Positions 7,979-16,321 of a DNA stretch of 64,000 nucleotides are shown here, in pieces. Origin of the DNA: Rhodococcus sp. B50 (GTDB lineage: Bacteria; Actinomycetota; Actinomycetes; Mycobacteriales; Mycobacteriaceae). The notes beneath the pieces were generated by a model. That model did no database searches, was not told the origin of the DNA, and saw nothing but the letters and a program-made list of their open reading frames with translations. A program made the position numbers and the translations under genes. Every line of letters begins with the position of its first letter. The first letter of the stretch is position 1. Location of the stretch: contig NZ_WPAG02000002.1 of NCBI RefSeq assembly GCF_013602415.1, forward strand, positions 2,731,480 through 2,795,479. Reading direction: 5' to 3'.

Positions 7979-9202
7979 ATGCCGCTCTCACCCGAATCCA
8001 AGGATGTCATCGCTGCGACCCTTCCGGCGGTGGGAGCCGCCATCGGCGACATCACCCCGCTGTTCTACAGCAAGATGTTCGCCGCTCACCCCGAGCTCGA
8101 ACGCGACCTGTTCAATCGGGGCAATCAGAAGCAGGGTGAGCAGCAGAAGGCCCTCGCCGGATCCATCGCGGCGTTCGCGACGCTCCAGCTCGATCCCGAT
8201 CCCGCACGTGTCGAGGCGATCCTGTCCCGCATCGCCCACAAGCACGCCTCGCTCGGCATCAAGCCCGACGAGTACTGGATCGTCCACAAGCACCTGTTCG
8301 AGGCGATCGTCGAAATCCTCGGAGATGCAGTCACTCCCGAGGTCGCGAAGGCGTGGGACGAGCTGTACTGGCTGATGGCGAACACGCTCATCTCGATGGA
8401 GGCCGATCTGTACCGCGCCGCGGGTGTCGAGGTCGGCGACGTCTGGCGCACCGTCCGCGTCGCCGACCGCGTGCACCAGTCCGCCGACACCGTCTCGTTC
8501 GTCCTCACCTCGCTCGACGGTTCTCCGCTGCCCACCTTCCGCCCGGGCCAGTACCTCTCGGTCGGCGTCCATCTCCCCGACGGTGCCCGGCAGATCCGTC
8601 AGTACAGCCTGTCGAGCGCACCCGCCAAGGGCGACTGGCGCATCACCGTCAAGCGGGTCCTGCGGACCACCGCACCCGACGGCTCCGTGCTCCCCGCCGG
8701 TGAAGTGTCGAACTTCCTGTACAACAACCTTTTCGAAGGCGACGAGCTGCAGGTCACCACTCCCTTCGGCGATCTCGTCCTCACCGAGGACGACACCCCG
8801 ATCCTGTTGGCGTCGGCCGGCATCGGCTGCACCCCGATGATCGGCATGCTCGATCATCTCGCCGGCGTCGGGGACGAGCGTCCCGTCGCGGTCCTGCACG
8901 CCGACCGGTCCGTCGCGAGCCACGCCCACCGCCGCGAGCTCGAGACCCTCGCCGAGAAGATCCCCTCGGCCCAGCTGTACCGCTGGTACGAGGATCTCGG
9001 CAACCGCGAGCCGCTCGAGACCGTCCGCGTCGGACGCGCCGATATCTCGGACCTGCCGCTCGATCCGACGACCCAGGTCTACCTGTGCGGCCCGCTGCCG
9101 TTCATGCTCTCGCTGCGCGAGGCGCTCATCGAGCGCAACGTTCCGGCGGAGAACATCCACTACGAGGTGTTCGGGCCCGACAGCTGGGCGCCTGCCTCCT
9201 GA
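7979..9202 (+). CDS. hmp: Flavohemoglobin / nitric oxide dioxygenase
   Basis: 407 residues, close to the usual 396-400. ATG 7979 is preceded by GAGGAG. The globin domain (1-140) has Tyr30 (B10) and Gln55 in GEQQKAL (E7) and proximal His89 in HKHASLGI. The FAD domain carries RQYSLSSAP and the NAD domain GIGCTP and LCGPLPFM. The enzyme oxidises NO to nitrate with O2 and NAD(P)H in the cytosol. In an operon with nsrR, so expression is expected to be relieved by NO. A strong hairpin follows the stop. Confidence 0.95.
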   Translation: MPLSPESKDVIAATLPAVGAAIGDITPLFYSKMFAAHPELERDLFNRGNQKQGEQQKALAGSIAAFATLQLDPDPARVEAILSRIAHKHASLGIKPDEYWIVHKHLFEAIVEILGDAVTPEVAKAWDELYWLMANTLISMEADLYRAAGVEVGDVWRTVRVADRVHQSADTVSFVLTSLDGSPLPTFRPGQYLSVGVHLPDGARQIRQYSLSSAPAKGDWRITVKRVLRTTAPDGSVLPAGEVSNFLYNNLFEGDELQVTTPFGDLVLTEDDTPILLASAGIGCTPMIGMLDHLAGVGDERPVAVLHADRSVASHAHRRELETLAEKIPSAQLYRWYEDLGNREPLETVRVGRADISDLPLDPTTQVYLCGPLPFMLSLREALIERNVPAENIHYEVFGPDSWAPAS

Positions 9203-9219
9203 TCCTGCCCGATCCGATC

Positions 9220-9252
9220 GCGGTGCCCCGGCCGAGTCTGCCGGGGCACCGC
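9220..9252 (+). terminator. Strong hairpin terminator after hmp
   Basis: A perfect 13-bp stem (9220-9232 with 9240-9252) closes a 7-nt loop just after the hmp stop. There is no T tract, as is usual for actinobacterial terminators. It separates nsrR-hmp from the M28 peptidase gene. Confidence 0.75.
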
Positions 9253-9276
9253 TGCATTCGCGGCTAGGCTGCACAC

Positions 9277-11568
9277 ATGGACTCCGCCGCGGTTGTTCGC
9301 CACCCGGCCCCATCCCGATTCGGCCACGTTCTCGCACTGCTCGGCGTCCTTCTCGTGGCCGGTCTCGTCGCTCTGGTCCCCGGCTCCGACGAACCGCTCG
9401 GAACCGATGCCCCCGCCGACGTCTTCAGCGCCGCCCGCGCCGGCGAGCACATCGACGCGATCGCGACCGCCCCACGGCCGCTCGGCTCGACCGCCCACAC
9501 CGCTGCCCGCGACCACCTCGTGGCCGCACTCGACGAACTCGGCTGGACCACCCGGGTCGACTCGGGCGTCGGATGGATGGCGCGGCCCGAGGAAGCGACC
9601 CAACGCGGTGCCCGCGTGCAGAACATCCTGGCGACCCGGGACGGTACCGATCCCACCGGCACCGTCATGCTCGTCGCGCACTACGACACGGTGCGGGGCT
9701 CCCCCGGCGCCGGTGACGACGGGATCGGCGTCGGCACGGTCCTGGAAGTCGCCCGTGCACTCGACTCCGGCCCTCCCCCGCGGAACGACGTCGTCGTCCT
9801 GCTCACCGACGGTGAGGAGAACGGTCTGCTCGGCGCCCACCGGTTCGTCGGCACGCAGTCCGTGCGAGCGGGTCCCGTGGTCGTCCTCAACCACGAGGCC
9901 CGCGGGAACGCGGGCACGCCGACCACCTTCCGGATCACCTCACCCAACGGTGTCCTGATCGACACCCTGGCCGGAGCGCCCGGCGCGCGTGCGGATTCCC
10001 TCACCGAGCTGATCTTCGAAGCGCTGCCGAACGACACCGATTTCCGCCGCTTCGCCGAGAGCGGCCATCACGCCCTCGACACCGCGATCTCCGCGGGATC
10101 GGCCTACTACCACAGCCCTCTCGACACCCCCGACCGTCTCAGCCGGACGTCGCTGCAACACATGGGTGAGACTTCCCTTGCGACCACACGCGCACTCGCC
10201 GCGTCCGATCTGGCGGCCGTCGACGACGGCGGAGACCAGGTGGTGACAACCGCTCCGTGGGGACTTCTCCACATGCCGCGCTGGGCGGAGGTCGTCGGGG
10301 CGGTCGTGCTCGGCGGCGTCGTGGCGGCGATCGTCGTGCTGCGTGTGCGCCGCGGTGAGACGCCGGCCTGGCAGGTCGGCACTGCCGTCGCCGTGTCCGT
10401 GCTCGCCGCCGCGCTCGCCGCAGGGGCGGCATGGTTGCCGTGGTGGTTCGCGCAGATCCTCGATCCGGGCATGGCCGCGCCGGTCGCCGACGAGCCCTAC
10501 CGCCCGGGCGTCTTCCAGTTCGCCGCGGTCGTCGCGGCTCTCGGTGTACTGGTGGTCACGCGGTCGTGGTGGAGCCGCGGCCGTCCGGCCGCTGCGCTCA
10601 CGTGCGGAGCGTTCGTGCTCGTCGCGGTGCTCGCACTGATCGGTACCCCCTTCCCCGGTGTGCCGCTGACACTGTCGGTGCTCATGCTGCCGGCGGCGCT
10701 GGGGCTCCTGGTGGCGCTGTTGCTCCCTCAGCGCGGCACGGTGTGGCCGCGCGTCGCGATCACGCTGGGCGCGCTCGGGTCCCTGATCTTCGGTCTGCCC
10801 GCCGTGCTGGTGTCGTTCGATGCCGGCCTCCTCTACGGGGCACCGGTGGCCGGTCTGTTCGTCGCGTTCACCTTCGCGGCGGTGCTCCCGCTGTGCGAGC
10901 CGCTCCCGGCGACCACGCGTGGGCTCGTGACATCCGCGACGGGCACCGCGGTGATCCTCGTGGTGTGCACGCTGCTGGCCGGTTACCTCAACCGGGACGG
11001 AGCGACCGATCCCCGGCAGGAATACCTCTGGTACTCGCTCGACGCCGACCGGGGCGCCGCAGTGTGGGGATCGCCCGACAGTCCGCACTCCGACTGGAGC
11101 CGAGACCTGCTCACCAGCGGTCCCGACCCGCTTCCCACCGCATTCCCGTGGCGGGAGGACCGTCCGATGCATCACGGGCCCGCCCCGGTCGCCGACCTCG
11201 AAGCGCCCGAGGTCGAGATTCTCGAGGACACGATCGGCGGAAGCGCACGGGAGATTCGGTTGCGGCTGACCTCACGGCGGGACGCCCAGGCCGTCGGACT
11301 GTGGATCGACAGCACGACCGCCCATGTCCACGGAGCGACGGTGGACGGTTTCCGCGCCGAACCGTCCGATCGATTCGGGTTCCTGTTCTGGGCTCCCGGC
11401 CCCGACGGAATCGAGGTCGAGCTGACGCTGAGCATGCGCGAGAACCGCCTCGGCGTCCGCCTGGCCGATCTCGGTGACGATCTCGGCGTCGTCCCCGGAT
11501 TCGAACCGCCCGCCGATCGCGTGGTGGTCCAGCCGACGGTGGCCGTGACGCGGACCCTGCAACTGTAG
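9277..11568 (+). CDS. M28-family metallopeptidase fused to a multi-span membrane domain
   Basis: 763 residues. An N-terminal membrane anchor (about 17-35) precedes an M28 zinc-peptidase domain (about 45-310) with candidate ligands His135 (VAHYDTV), Asp147 (GAGDDGIG), catalytic Glu180 and ligand Glu181 (DGEENGLLG), Glu207 (NHEARG) and His279 (YYHSPLDT). Residues about 335-580 hold seven or more hydrophobic segments. A soluble C-terminal domain of about 170 residues follows. The layout recalls eukaryotic ERMP1/Pff1-type membrane M28 peptidases. The active site is probably extracytoplasmic; the substrate is unknown. The gene stops 5 bp from the convergent GCS2-family gene. Confidence 0.85.
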   Translation: MDSAAVVRHPAPSRFGHVLALLGVLLVAGLVALVPGSDEPLGTDAPADVFSAARAGEHIDAIATAPRPLGSTAHTAARDHLVAALDELGWTTRVDSGVGWMARPEEATQRGARVQNILATRDGTDPTGTVMLVAHYDTVRGSPGAGDDGIGVGTVLEVARALDSGPPPRNDVVVLLTDGEENGLLGAHRFVGTQSVRAGPVVVLNHEARGNAGTPTTFRITSPNGVLIDTLAGAPGARADSLTELIFEALPNDTDFRRFAESGHHALDTAISAGSAYYHSPLDTPDRLSRTSLQHMGETSLATTRALAASDLAAVDDGGDQVVTTAPWGLLHMPRWAEVVGAVVLGGVVAAIVVLRVRRGETPAWQVGTAVAVSVLAAALAAGAAWLPWWFAQILDPGMAAPVADEPYRPGVFQFAAVVAALGVLVVTRSWWSRGRPAAALTCGAFVLVAVLALIGTPFPGVPLTLSVLMLPAALGLLVALLLPQRGTVWPRVAITLGALGSLIFGLPAVLVSFDAGLLYGAPVAGLFVAFTFAAVLPLCEPLPATTRGLVTSATGTAVILVVCTLLAGYLNRDGATDPRQEYLWYSLDADRGAAVWGSPDSPHSDWSRDLLTSGPDPLPTAFPWREDRPMHHGPAPVADLEAPEVEILEDTIGGSAREIRLRLTSRRDAQAVGLWIDSTTAHVHGATVDGFRAEPSDRFGFLFWAPGPDGIEVELTLSMRENRLGVRLADLGDDLGVVPGFEPPADRVVVQPTVAVTRTLQL

Positions 11569-11573
11569 GGTCG

Positions 11574-13082
11574 TCACTCCCACTCGTGGACGGGAGTGCC
11601 GGAATCCATGTTCTGCACGTAGTCCTTCATCATCCCGAGCAGAGCGGTGCGGCGGTTCTCGCCGGCGGCCTCGCGCCGGGCCACCTGCTGTCGCTGCCAC
11701 GCCGCCCCGGTCTGCCGGGTCAGCGCCCGTCCTTCGACGATGCCCAGATAGCGGTCGCGGACCGCGGAGGACAGTCCGTAGGCCTCGAGGCCTTCGTGCG
11801 CGAGCGGCAGCAGGCACCGCAGCACCAGCTCGTCGGCACCGACCCATCCGGTCCGCGGCCAGTACAGCTTGGCGTCGAGACCGAACTTCGCGCCGAGGAC
11901 GAGATTCCGCTCGGCGGCGTCGAAGCTGAGGTCGCGCCAGAGCGGCTCGTCGGCGTCGGCCAGGGCGCGCAGCGTTCCGTAGTAGAAGGCGGCGTTGGCC
12001 ATCGTGTCGAGGACGGTCGGTCCCGCCGGGAGGACGCGGTTCTCGACGCGCAGGTGCGGATGACCGTCGCTGATGTCGTAGACGGGGCGGTTCCACCGGT
12101 AGATGGTGCCGTTGTGCATCTGCAGTTCACGCAGTTCGGGAACCCGGCCGGCATCGAGCTCGGCCATCGGGTCGGCGTCCGAGACTTCCGGGAGGAGAGC
12201 CGTGAAGTAGCGGGAGTTCTCTTCGAACAGGTCGAGGACGGAGTCGATCCACCGCTCGCCGAACCACACGCGGGGACGGACACCCTGGTTCCGCAGTTCG
12301 AGCGGGCGCGTATCGGTGGCCTGGGCGAACAAGGGGATCCGGCTCTCGTGCCACAGCGCCTTACCGGCGAGGAAGGGCGAGTTCGCCGCCAGCGCGACCT
12401 GCGCTCCCGCCAGACACTGGGCGGCGTTCCAATGGGTAGCGAAATCCTCCGGAGCGACCCTCAGATGCAGCTGCAAGGACGTGCAGGCCGCTTCGGGAAC
12501 AACCGAATTCATATCGGCGCGAAGGGTTTCCACGACATCGCTCCCGGGCAGCGGCACACCGTCGAGGTCGAGTTCGATGTCCTCGCCACGAGCCGCGAAG
12601 ATCTGGTCGTTGAGCGCTTCGTAGCGGGGATTGGCAGTGATCCGGCCCAGCTCGAGATCGTCGAGCTCGAGCGTGGGCAACATACCGATCATGACCAGCT
12701 GCGCATCGTGACGGTGCATCCGCTCGTCGGCGCGGCGGAGCGAGGAGCGCAGCGAATCCTCGAGCTCGAAGGGTTCGTCATCGGTGAGACGTCGCGGCTC
12801 GACATTCATCTCGACGTTGAACTGGCCGAGTTCGGTCTGGAAGACCGCATGGTCGTCGATCGCCTGGAGTACCTCGAGGTTCGACATCGCGGGCGACATG
12901 TCGTCACGCACGAGGTTGAATTCGATCTCCATGCCGAGATGCGGTTCGGGCGACGAGTGCACGTCGACGAAGACGTCCTCTCGGAGCATCCGCTCGAGCG
13001 CCTTCATGCAGTCGCGGACCTTGCTGCGAAACATCCGCCGGTCTTCCCCGGTGAACGAACGAGCAGATATCTCAGCTCCCAA
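11574..13082 (-). CDS. Glutamate-cysteine ligase family (GCS2) protein
   Basis: 502 residues from TTG 13082; this start gives the family-typical MGxExxxxxFTxEDR N terminus. The next in-frame ATG would remove 16 residues. The glutamate-binding region HLGMEIEFNLV (about 48-58) and the later GTIYRWNRPVYD and HLRVENRVLPAGPT segments are characteristic of the carboxylate-amine ligase/GCS2 group (COG2170-like). Members may ligate glutamate to Cys or other amines; because actinobacteria use mycothiol, a role in glutathione synthesis should not be assumed. It converges on the M28 gene. Confidence 0.75.
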   Translation of the reverse strand: MGAEISARSFTGEDRRMFRSKVRDCMKALERMLREDVFVDVHSSPEPHLGMEIEFNLVRDDMSPAMSNLEVLQAIDDHAVFQTELGQFNVEMNVEPRRLTDDEPFELEDSLRSSLRRADERMHRHDAQLVMIGMLPTLELDDLELGRITANPRYEALNDQIFAARGEDIELDLDGVPLPGSDVVETLRADMNSVVPEAACTSLQLHLRVAPEDFATHWNAAQCLAGAQVALAANSPFLAGKALWHESRIPLFAQATDTRPLELRNQGVRPRVWFGERWIDSVLDLFEENSRYFTALLPEVSDADPMAELDAGRVPELRELQMHNGTIYRWNRPVYDISDGHPHLRVENRVLPAGPTVLDTMANAAFYYGTLRALADADEPLWRDLSFDAAERNLVLGAKFGLDAKLYWPRTGWVGADELVLRCLLPLAHEGLEAYGLSSAVRDRYLGIVEGRALTRQTGAAWQRQQVARREAAGENRRTALLGMMKDYVQNMDSGTPVHEWE

Positions 13083-13149
13083 TGGAACCCCCGGGTCGGC
13101 GCGCAGTCGGTCGAGCCAAGCCTAGCGCGCGACTCCCGTAGGGGTGGGA

Positions 13150-13971
13150 TCAGACGGCGCGGTATCCGCCCCAGTCGGTGACGACGCCGCGGTCGCTCAG
13201 CCAGGCGTTGGGGTTGATCTTGGTACCTGCGGTGTCCCAGACCTCGAAGTGCAGGTGCGGGCCGGTGGACCAGCCCTCGTTGCCGACGGTGGCGATCTGC
13301 TGGCCGGCGGAGACACGCTGCCCGGCGGAGACCTGGTAGGTGCTCACATGACCGTAGACGGCGGTGGTGCCGTCGTCGTTGAGGACGCGGACCCACTGGC
13401 CGTAACCCGAGGCCGCGCCGGCTTCGAGGACGGTGCCGTCGGCGGCGGACTTGATGGGCGTGCCGATCGGTGCGGCGATGTCGATGCCGCCGTGGTGCGC
13501 ACCCCAGCGCGGACCCCAGTCGGAGGTGAGGGTGCCGGAGACGGGCTGGACAGCGGAGGGAGCAGCCGGGTTGAGCTGGTCGAGCCAGCTGGGACCCGAG
13601 AACTGATCGAGGAAGCCGGTGACCTCGGCGGGGAGCTCGGGCGCGCCCTGCTCGGCCGGGGTGGTGATACCGGGGATCGCCGGGATCTCGACACCCTCGG
13701 GCAGCAGGCCCGCAGGAAGCTCGAAGGGAAGAGCGGGCGCGGGAGCCTCGGCCTGGACGTGGTCGTGGCCGGGATGCGCGGCGGCGGTGCCGGCGCCGAT
13801 CTGCGAGCCCACGGCGAAGAAGGCACCCGTGGCTGCGGCAACGGTGGCGGCCTTGACCGGAGCGGACGTCCCGGTGGGCTCGACACGGTGGCGGCCCTTG
13901 CCGGAAGACGGCACGCGAATCGGTTCGAGGTCGAATGCTGCGTCTTCGCGTGTGCGCTGATGGCGTCCCAC
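13150..13971 (-). CDS. Secreted M23 (LytM-type) peptidoglycan endopeptidase
   Basis: 273 residues from GTG 13971, with AAGGGA about 8 nt upstream. After a basic N terminus a hydrophobic Ala-rich segment (AATVAAATGAFFAVG) acts as signal or anchor, followed by a Pro/Ala-rich linker. The C-terminal domain has the zinc motifs HHGGIDIA (His, Asp) and PHLHFEVW (HxH), so catalysis should be intact. Such enzymes cut peptide cross-links in the wall during growth. The upstream region of about 230 bp before the tRNA carries a 9-bp inverted repeat that may be an operator. Confidence 0.88.
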   Translation of the reverse strand: MGRHQRTREDAAFDLEPIRVPSSGKGRHRVEPTGTSAPVKAATVAAATGAFFAVGSQIGAGTAAAHPGHDHVQAEAPAPALPFELPAGLLPEGVEIPAIPGITTPAEQGAPELPAEVTGFLDQFSGPSWLDQLNPAAPSAVQPVSGTLTSDWGPRWGAHHGGIDIAAPIGTPIKSAADGTVLEAGAASGYGQWVRVLNDDGTTAVYGHVSTYQVSAGQRVSAGQQIATVGNEGWSTGPHLHFEVWDTAGTKINPNAWLSDRGVVTDWGGYRAV

Positions 13972-14033
13972 AGTGTGTCCCTTGTTTCGTCCCGACTTCG
14001 ACCGGGTATCCCCCGGCCGTTCCTGGCGACCCA

Positions 14034-14072
14034 AGGTAACAAAACGGTATAGAGAATCGCCAGTGTTACCTT
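14034..14072 (-). promoter_or_regulatory. Inverted repeat upstream of the M23 peptidase gene
   Basis: AAGGTAACA (14034-14042) and TGTTACCTT (14064-14072) form a perfect 9-bp inverted repeat with a 21-bp spacer, 63-101 bp upstream of the GTG. GTAAC-type words are typical of MtrA-bound sites in actinobacterial wall-hydrolase promoters, but MtrA motifs are usually direct repeats, so the regulator is uncertain. Confidence 0.4.
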
Positions 14073-14206
14073 TCCTTGATCTCAATCGGCGGGAACCTGC
14101 AGGTCGTACGCGTGGTTAGGCAGGGCCCGAGAGCAGGCGCTTGGTTACGGCACCGGCCCGGCGGCTACACTCACAACGCGCCAAGGTCGGTTCCGCCCGG
14201 CCGGAC

Positions 14207-14279
14207 GCCTCCGTAGCTCAGGGGATAGAGCACCGCTCTCCTAAAGCGGGTGTCGCAGGTTCGAATCCTGCCGGGGGCA
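14207..14279 (+). tRNA. tRNA-Arg (anticodon CCT)
   Basis: A 73-base cloverleaf without encoded CCA. Acceptor GCCTCCG (14207-14213) pairs with CGGGGGC (14272-14278, one G-T pair). The anticodon stem CCGCT/AGCGG encloses loop CTCCTAA, giving anticodon CCT (reads AGG). The T arm is GCAGG-TTCGAAT-CCTGC. Its 3' end is the attachment site of the downstream integrative element. Confidence 0.97.
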
Positions 14280-14280
14280 C
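14256..14280 (+). repeat. attL core (tRNA 3' end)
   Basis: Starts CAGGTTCGAATCC and ends CGGGGGCAC. Identical over 25 bases to 23766-23790 in the same orientation. The bases on either side differ between the copies, so 25 bp is the full core. Integration leaves the tRNA intact at this end. Confidence 0.93.
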
Positions 14281-14295
14281 AGAAAACCTGCAGGT

Positions 14296-14315
14296 CAGGG
14301 CCGGTTTCGGCCCTG
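14296..14315 (+). terminator. Hairpin just downstream of tRNA-Arg
   Basis: CAGGGCC (14296-14302) and GGCCCTG (14309-14315) form a 7-bp stem with a 6-nt loop, 17 nt after the tRNA. It could end the tRNA transcript after the element replaced the native downstream sequence. Confidence 0.4.
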
Positions 14316-14328
14316 GTCCGCAGGCTGT

Positions 14329-14348
14329 GTGCAGAATACGTGCAGAAT
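14329..14348 (+). repeat. Candidate integrase arm-type sites, left
   Basis: Two direct copies of GTGCAGAA spaced 11 bases apart (14329 and 14340). The same arrangement, 18 of 20 identical, occurs at 23631-23650 next to the integrase gene. Paired repeats near both attachment cores are typical of arm-binding sites of tyrosine integrases. Confidence 0.6.
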
Positions 14349-14497
14349 CTACTGCCGTGGGGCCGACATAGAACGGCCCCGGATCGGGCTTCCCTCCCGA
14401 GTCCAGGGCCTCGGCCCAACGGAGACGTATTCCGATGAACCGTTCCACGATCGTAGGACGCGCTGCGTCCATTCCCCACACCGAACACCACTAGGTC

Positions 14498-14531
14498 AGG
14501 ACCACACCCCCATCACGGGCGGTGTGGTCCT
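14498..14531. terminator. Hairpin in the left end of the element
   Basis: AGGACCACACC (14498-14508) pairs perfectly with GGTGTGGTCCT (14521-14531). No gene ends nearby, so it may be a remnant terminator or insulator. Confidence 0.35.
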
Positions 14532-14869
14532 CGTCGTCGTTCTCTCCCCACGTCCGACGCAAACCAATGTGGGCCGGTGTTCTCAATCCCGCCAACCGGG
14601 GCGGGCGCTCTCACTGCGGTATCTGGCCAGACGCTGTGAGGGTCCGACACAGCCACGTACCCGTTCGGGACGTGGCCAGAGGTGTTGGCCGTGACGCGAT
14701 AACGGGGCATGGTTCGTGGGAGCTCCGGGGAGGGGTATCGACACCGGCACCCTTGGGTGCTCCGCTCGGTCGAGGACAGCACGGGCGCAGCCCGTTCCGA
14801 TTCATCAGGTCGAGGAATGCACTACCGCTACACTGAGATACGTACTCGATGTGATGCTCGAGAGTCATG

Positions 14870-14922
14870 ACGACAGTGCCCACGTTGCTCCGTTTGGTCA
14901 CGGGAGACGTGGGCACTGTCGT
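14870..14922 (-). terminator. Long hairpin after the 147-aa gene
   Basis: A perfect 16-bp inverted repeat, ACGACAGTGCCCACGT (14870-14885) and its complement (14907-14922), with a 21-nt loop. It begins 10 nt after the stop of the minus-strand gene ending at 14933, so a terminator is the simplest reading. Confidence 0.65.
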
Positions 14923-14932
14923 ATCCGTCGAA

Positions 14933-15376
14933 CTACTGCGAAGCCTTCCATTCGAGAAAGTGCTGAGCAATCGGCACGAAACGGAACGAGGTCTGATCCG
15001 GCGCAGTCCCCGCACCCGCCGTGGTCGACGTCACCAACCCGTAGGCGTCACGCACATCCTCTCGATACTGTGGCGGAATGCGCTTGTCGCGGTTGGCGAC
15101 GAATGTCTTGCGCTTGTCCTCGTCCAGATTGCTCCACCACCGTTCAAGAGTGTCCCGCCGCTCCTTCACAAACTGGGCGGCCTCCGGCGTCGCAGTGAAC
15201 CCGTCAGGGCCAGATCCGATCGTGACCCAGCACTCCGAACCTTCGGGTTCACCAATTGTGACAAGCTCAGGGAGCAGGTCCACCGGGACGGTCCCTTCGG
15301 GATCCTGGAACAGGACGTTACGTACCTTCGGACTTAAATCGGTCCACCAAGCACTGATAGCTGCTGGAGTAGTCAT
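14933..15376 (-). CDS. Hypothetical cargo protein of the element
   Basis: 147 residues, acidic, no membrane segment or signal peptide. It has three Trp pairs or singles in otherwise helical stretches (SAWWTDLS, LERWWSNLD) and one Cys. I do not recognise the family. The start ATG 15376 has no Shine-Dalgarno; TATATT ends 6 nt upstream, so the mRNA may be leaderless. It lies at the tRNA end, opposite in position to the structural operon and followed by its own strong hairpin, so it is probably an independently expressed accessory gene. Confidence 0.7.
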   Translation of the reverse strand: MTTPAAISAWWTDLSPKVRNVLFQDPEGTVPVDLLPELVTIGEPEGSECWVTIGSGPDGFTATPEAAQFVKERRDTLERWWSNLDEDKRKTFVANRDKRIPPQYREDVRDAYGLVTSTTAGAGTAPDQTSFRFVPIAQHFLEWKASQ

Positions 15377-15540
15377 CGGTCGAATATATATGCCAGACAG
15401 CTATTCCGAGCCTCCCTCACCACGAGCGCACTCCGGTTACGACCATGTCACCCGCGCCCCCATCGCTCCGCTAGGACTGTGGAACGCGCTTTGAGTCGAT
15501 TCAGCGTTCGGCTGCACAGAACGTCACTTAACTTGATCCT

Positions 15541-16053
15541 GTGGACACGCTGACAGCCATGGCCATCGCCGGCATATTCATCGAGGTTGTGGGCTTCGCC
15601 CTGGCGGCCTTCGGTGTCAGATCCAAATGGAGAGAACATGCCCGAGGATGGGATCGATTCTTCCCCCAGCGGGTACGGAACTTGGTCGGACGACGGCGAC
15701 CCGTCCAGGTTGAGGCACGCGACGCGGCAATGACGGCAGACGCAGCCGCCAAGGCGGTGGCAGTGCGCAAGTTCAGGGAATCCGACCCCGTCGAGGATCG
15801 ATTGCGCGCATTAGAGGAGGCGGTGACCGATGCCGCGAGGAACCTCCAACACCACATCCATTCGACCGGCGACGCGCTGCGTGAAGTCAACACCCGCGTG
15901 ACAGCTCAACGACAAGAGATCATGTCCACTCTTGAACAAGCACAGTCCCAAGGGAGAGTGGAGATCGTCACCGATCTGCGCCTCGCGGGATGGGGTCTGA
16001 TCTTGGCTGTTCTCGGCCTGGCCCTGCAGGTCCCCTCAACCATCACCGGATAA
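15541..16053 (+). CDS. Two-span membrane protein with central coiled coil (element cargo)
   Basis: 170 residues from GTG 15541. A hydrophobic helix lies at about residues 4-24 and a second at about 148-166. Between them is a charged, helical region with a likely coiled coil (RALEEAVTDAARNLQHHIHS, TRVTAQRQEIMSTLEQAQS). TAACTT ends 6 nt before the GTG, suggesting a leaderless transcript. The family is not recognised. Membrane proteins at this position in prophages often act in superinfection exclusion or defence, but nothing in the sequence proves it; a holin-like role is less likely because of the long cytosolic loop. Confidence 0.7.
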   Translation: MDTLTAMAIAGIFIEVVGFALAAFGVRSKWREHARGWDRFFPQRVRNLVGRRRPVQVEARDAAMTADAAAKAVAVRKFRESDPVEDRLRALEEAVTDAARNLQHHIHSTGDALREVNTRVTAQRQEIMSTLEQAQSQGRVEIVTDLRLAGWGLILAVLGLALQVPSTITG

Positions 16054-16268
16054 CCCTCTGACCTGAGCGTTTGCTGGGGTGGGGGGCACGGACAGCTCCT
16101 CCCACGGTGCCAACTGTCCATTTTTACGTGGGCGGCTGACGGCCCCGGTCGGCTGACCAGGGCAAATGGCGGATCGGTGCCCATCGACGCAGGTCAGGGC
16201 GGGGACACCGGTCCTCTGTAGCCTCGATGGCGGTGGCGGCCCCTCGTCTCCCCGGCCACCGACACGAG

Positions 16269-16296
16269 AACGGCCCCGGGCAACCGGGGCCGTTCG
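16269..16296. terminator. Terminator hairpin at the end of the capsid operon
   Basis: A perfect 12-bp stem (16269-16280 with 16285-16296) closed by a GCAA tetraloop, 25 bp beyond the stop of the last minus-strand gene (16322). It can also stop transcripts coming from the left. Confidence 0.8.
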
Positions 16297-16321
16297 TCGT
16301 TGCGGGTCCTGCGGTGTCAGG

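Larger units (their letters stand above)
14281..14932. other. Gene-poor left end of the element
   Basis: About 650 bp without a convincing coding region. It holds the attL-proximal arm-type repeat (14329-14348), a small hairpin (14296-14315), an 11-bp stem at 14498-14531 and the long hairpin at 14870-14922. Short frames here have no ribosome sites and unremarkable composition. Confidence 0.6.

Noticed and set aside
13972..14100. c-di-AMP (ydaO-type) riboswitch upstream of the M23 peptidase gene
   Set aside because: Wall-hydrolase genes in actinobacteria often have one, and GC-rich stems are present, but I could not match the conserved core sequence elements.
14329..14694. 121-codon plus-strand frame in the element's left end
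   Set aside because: Overlaps the arm repeats and hairpins, has no ribosome site and no domain-like composition.
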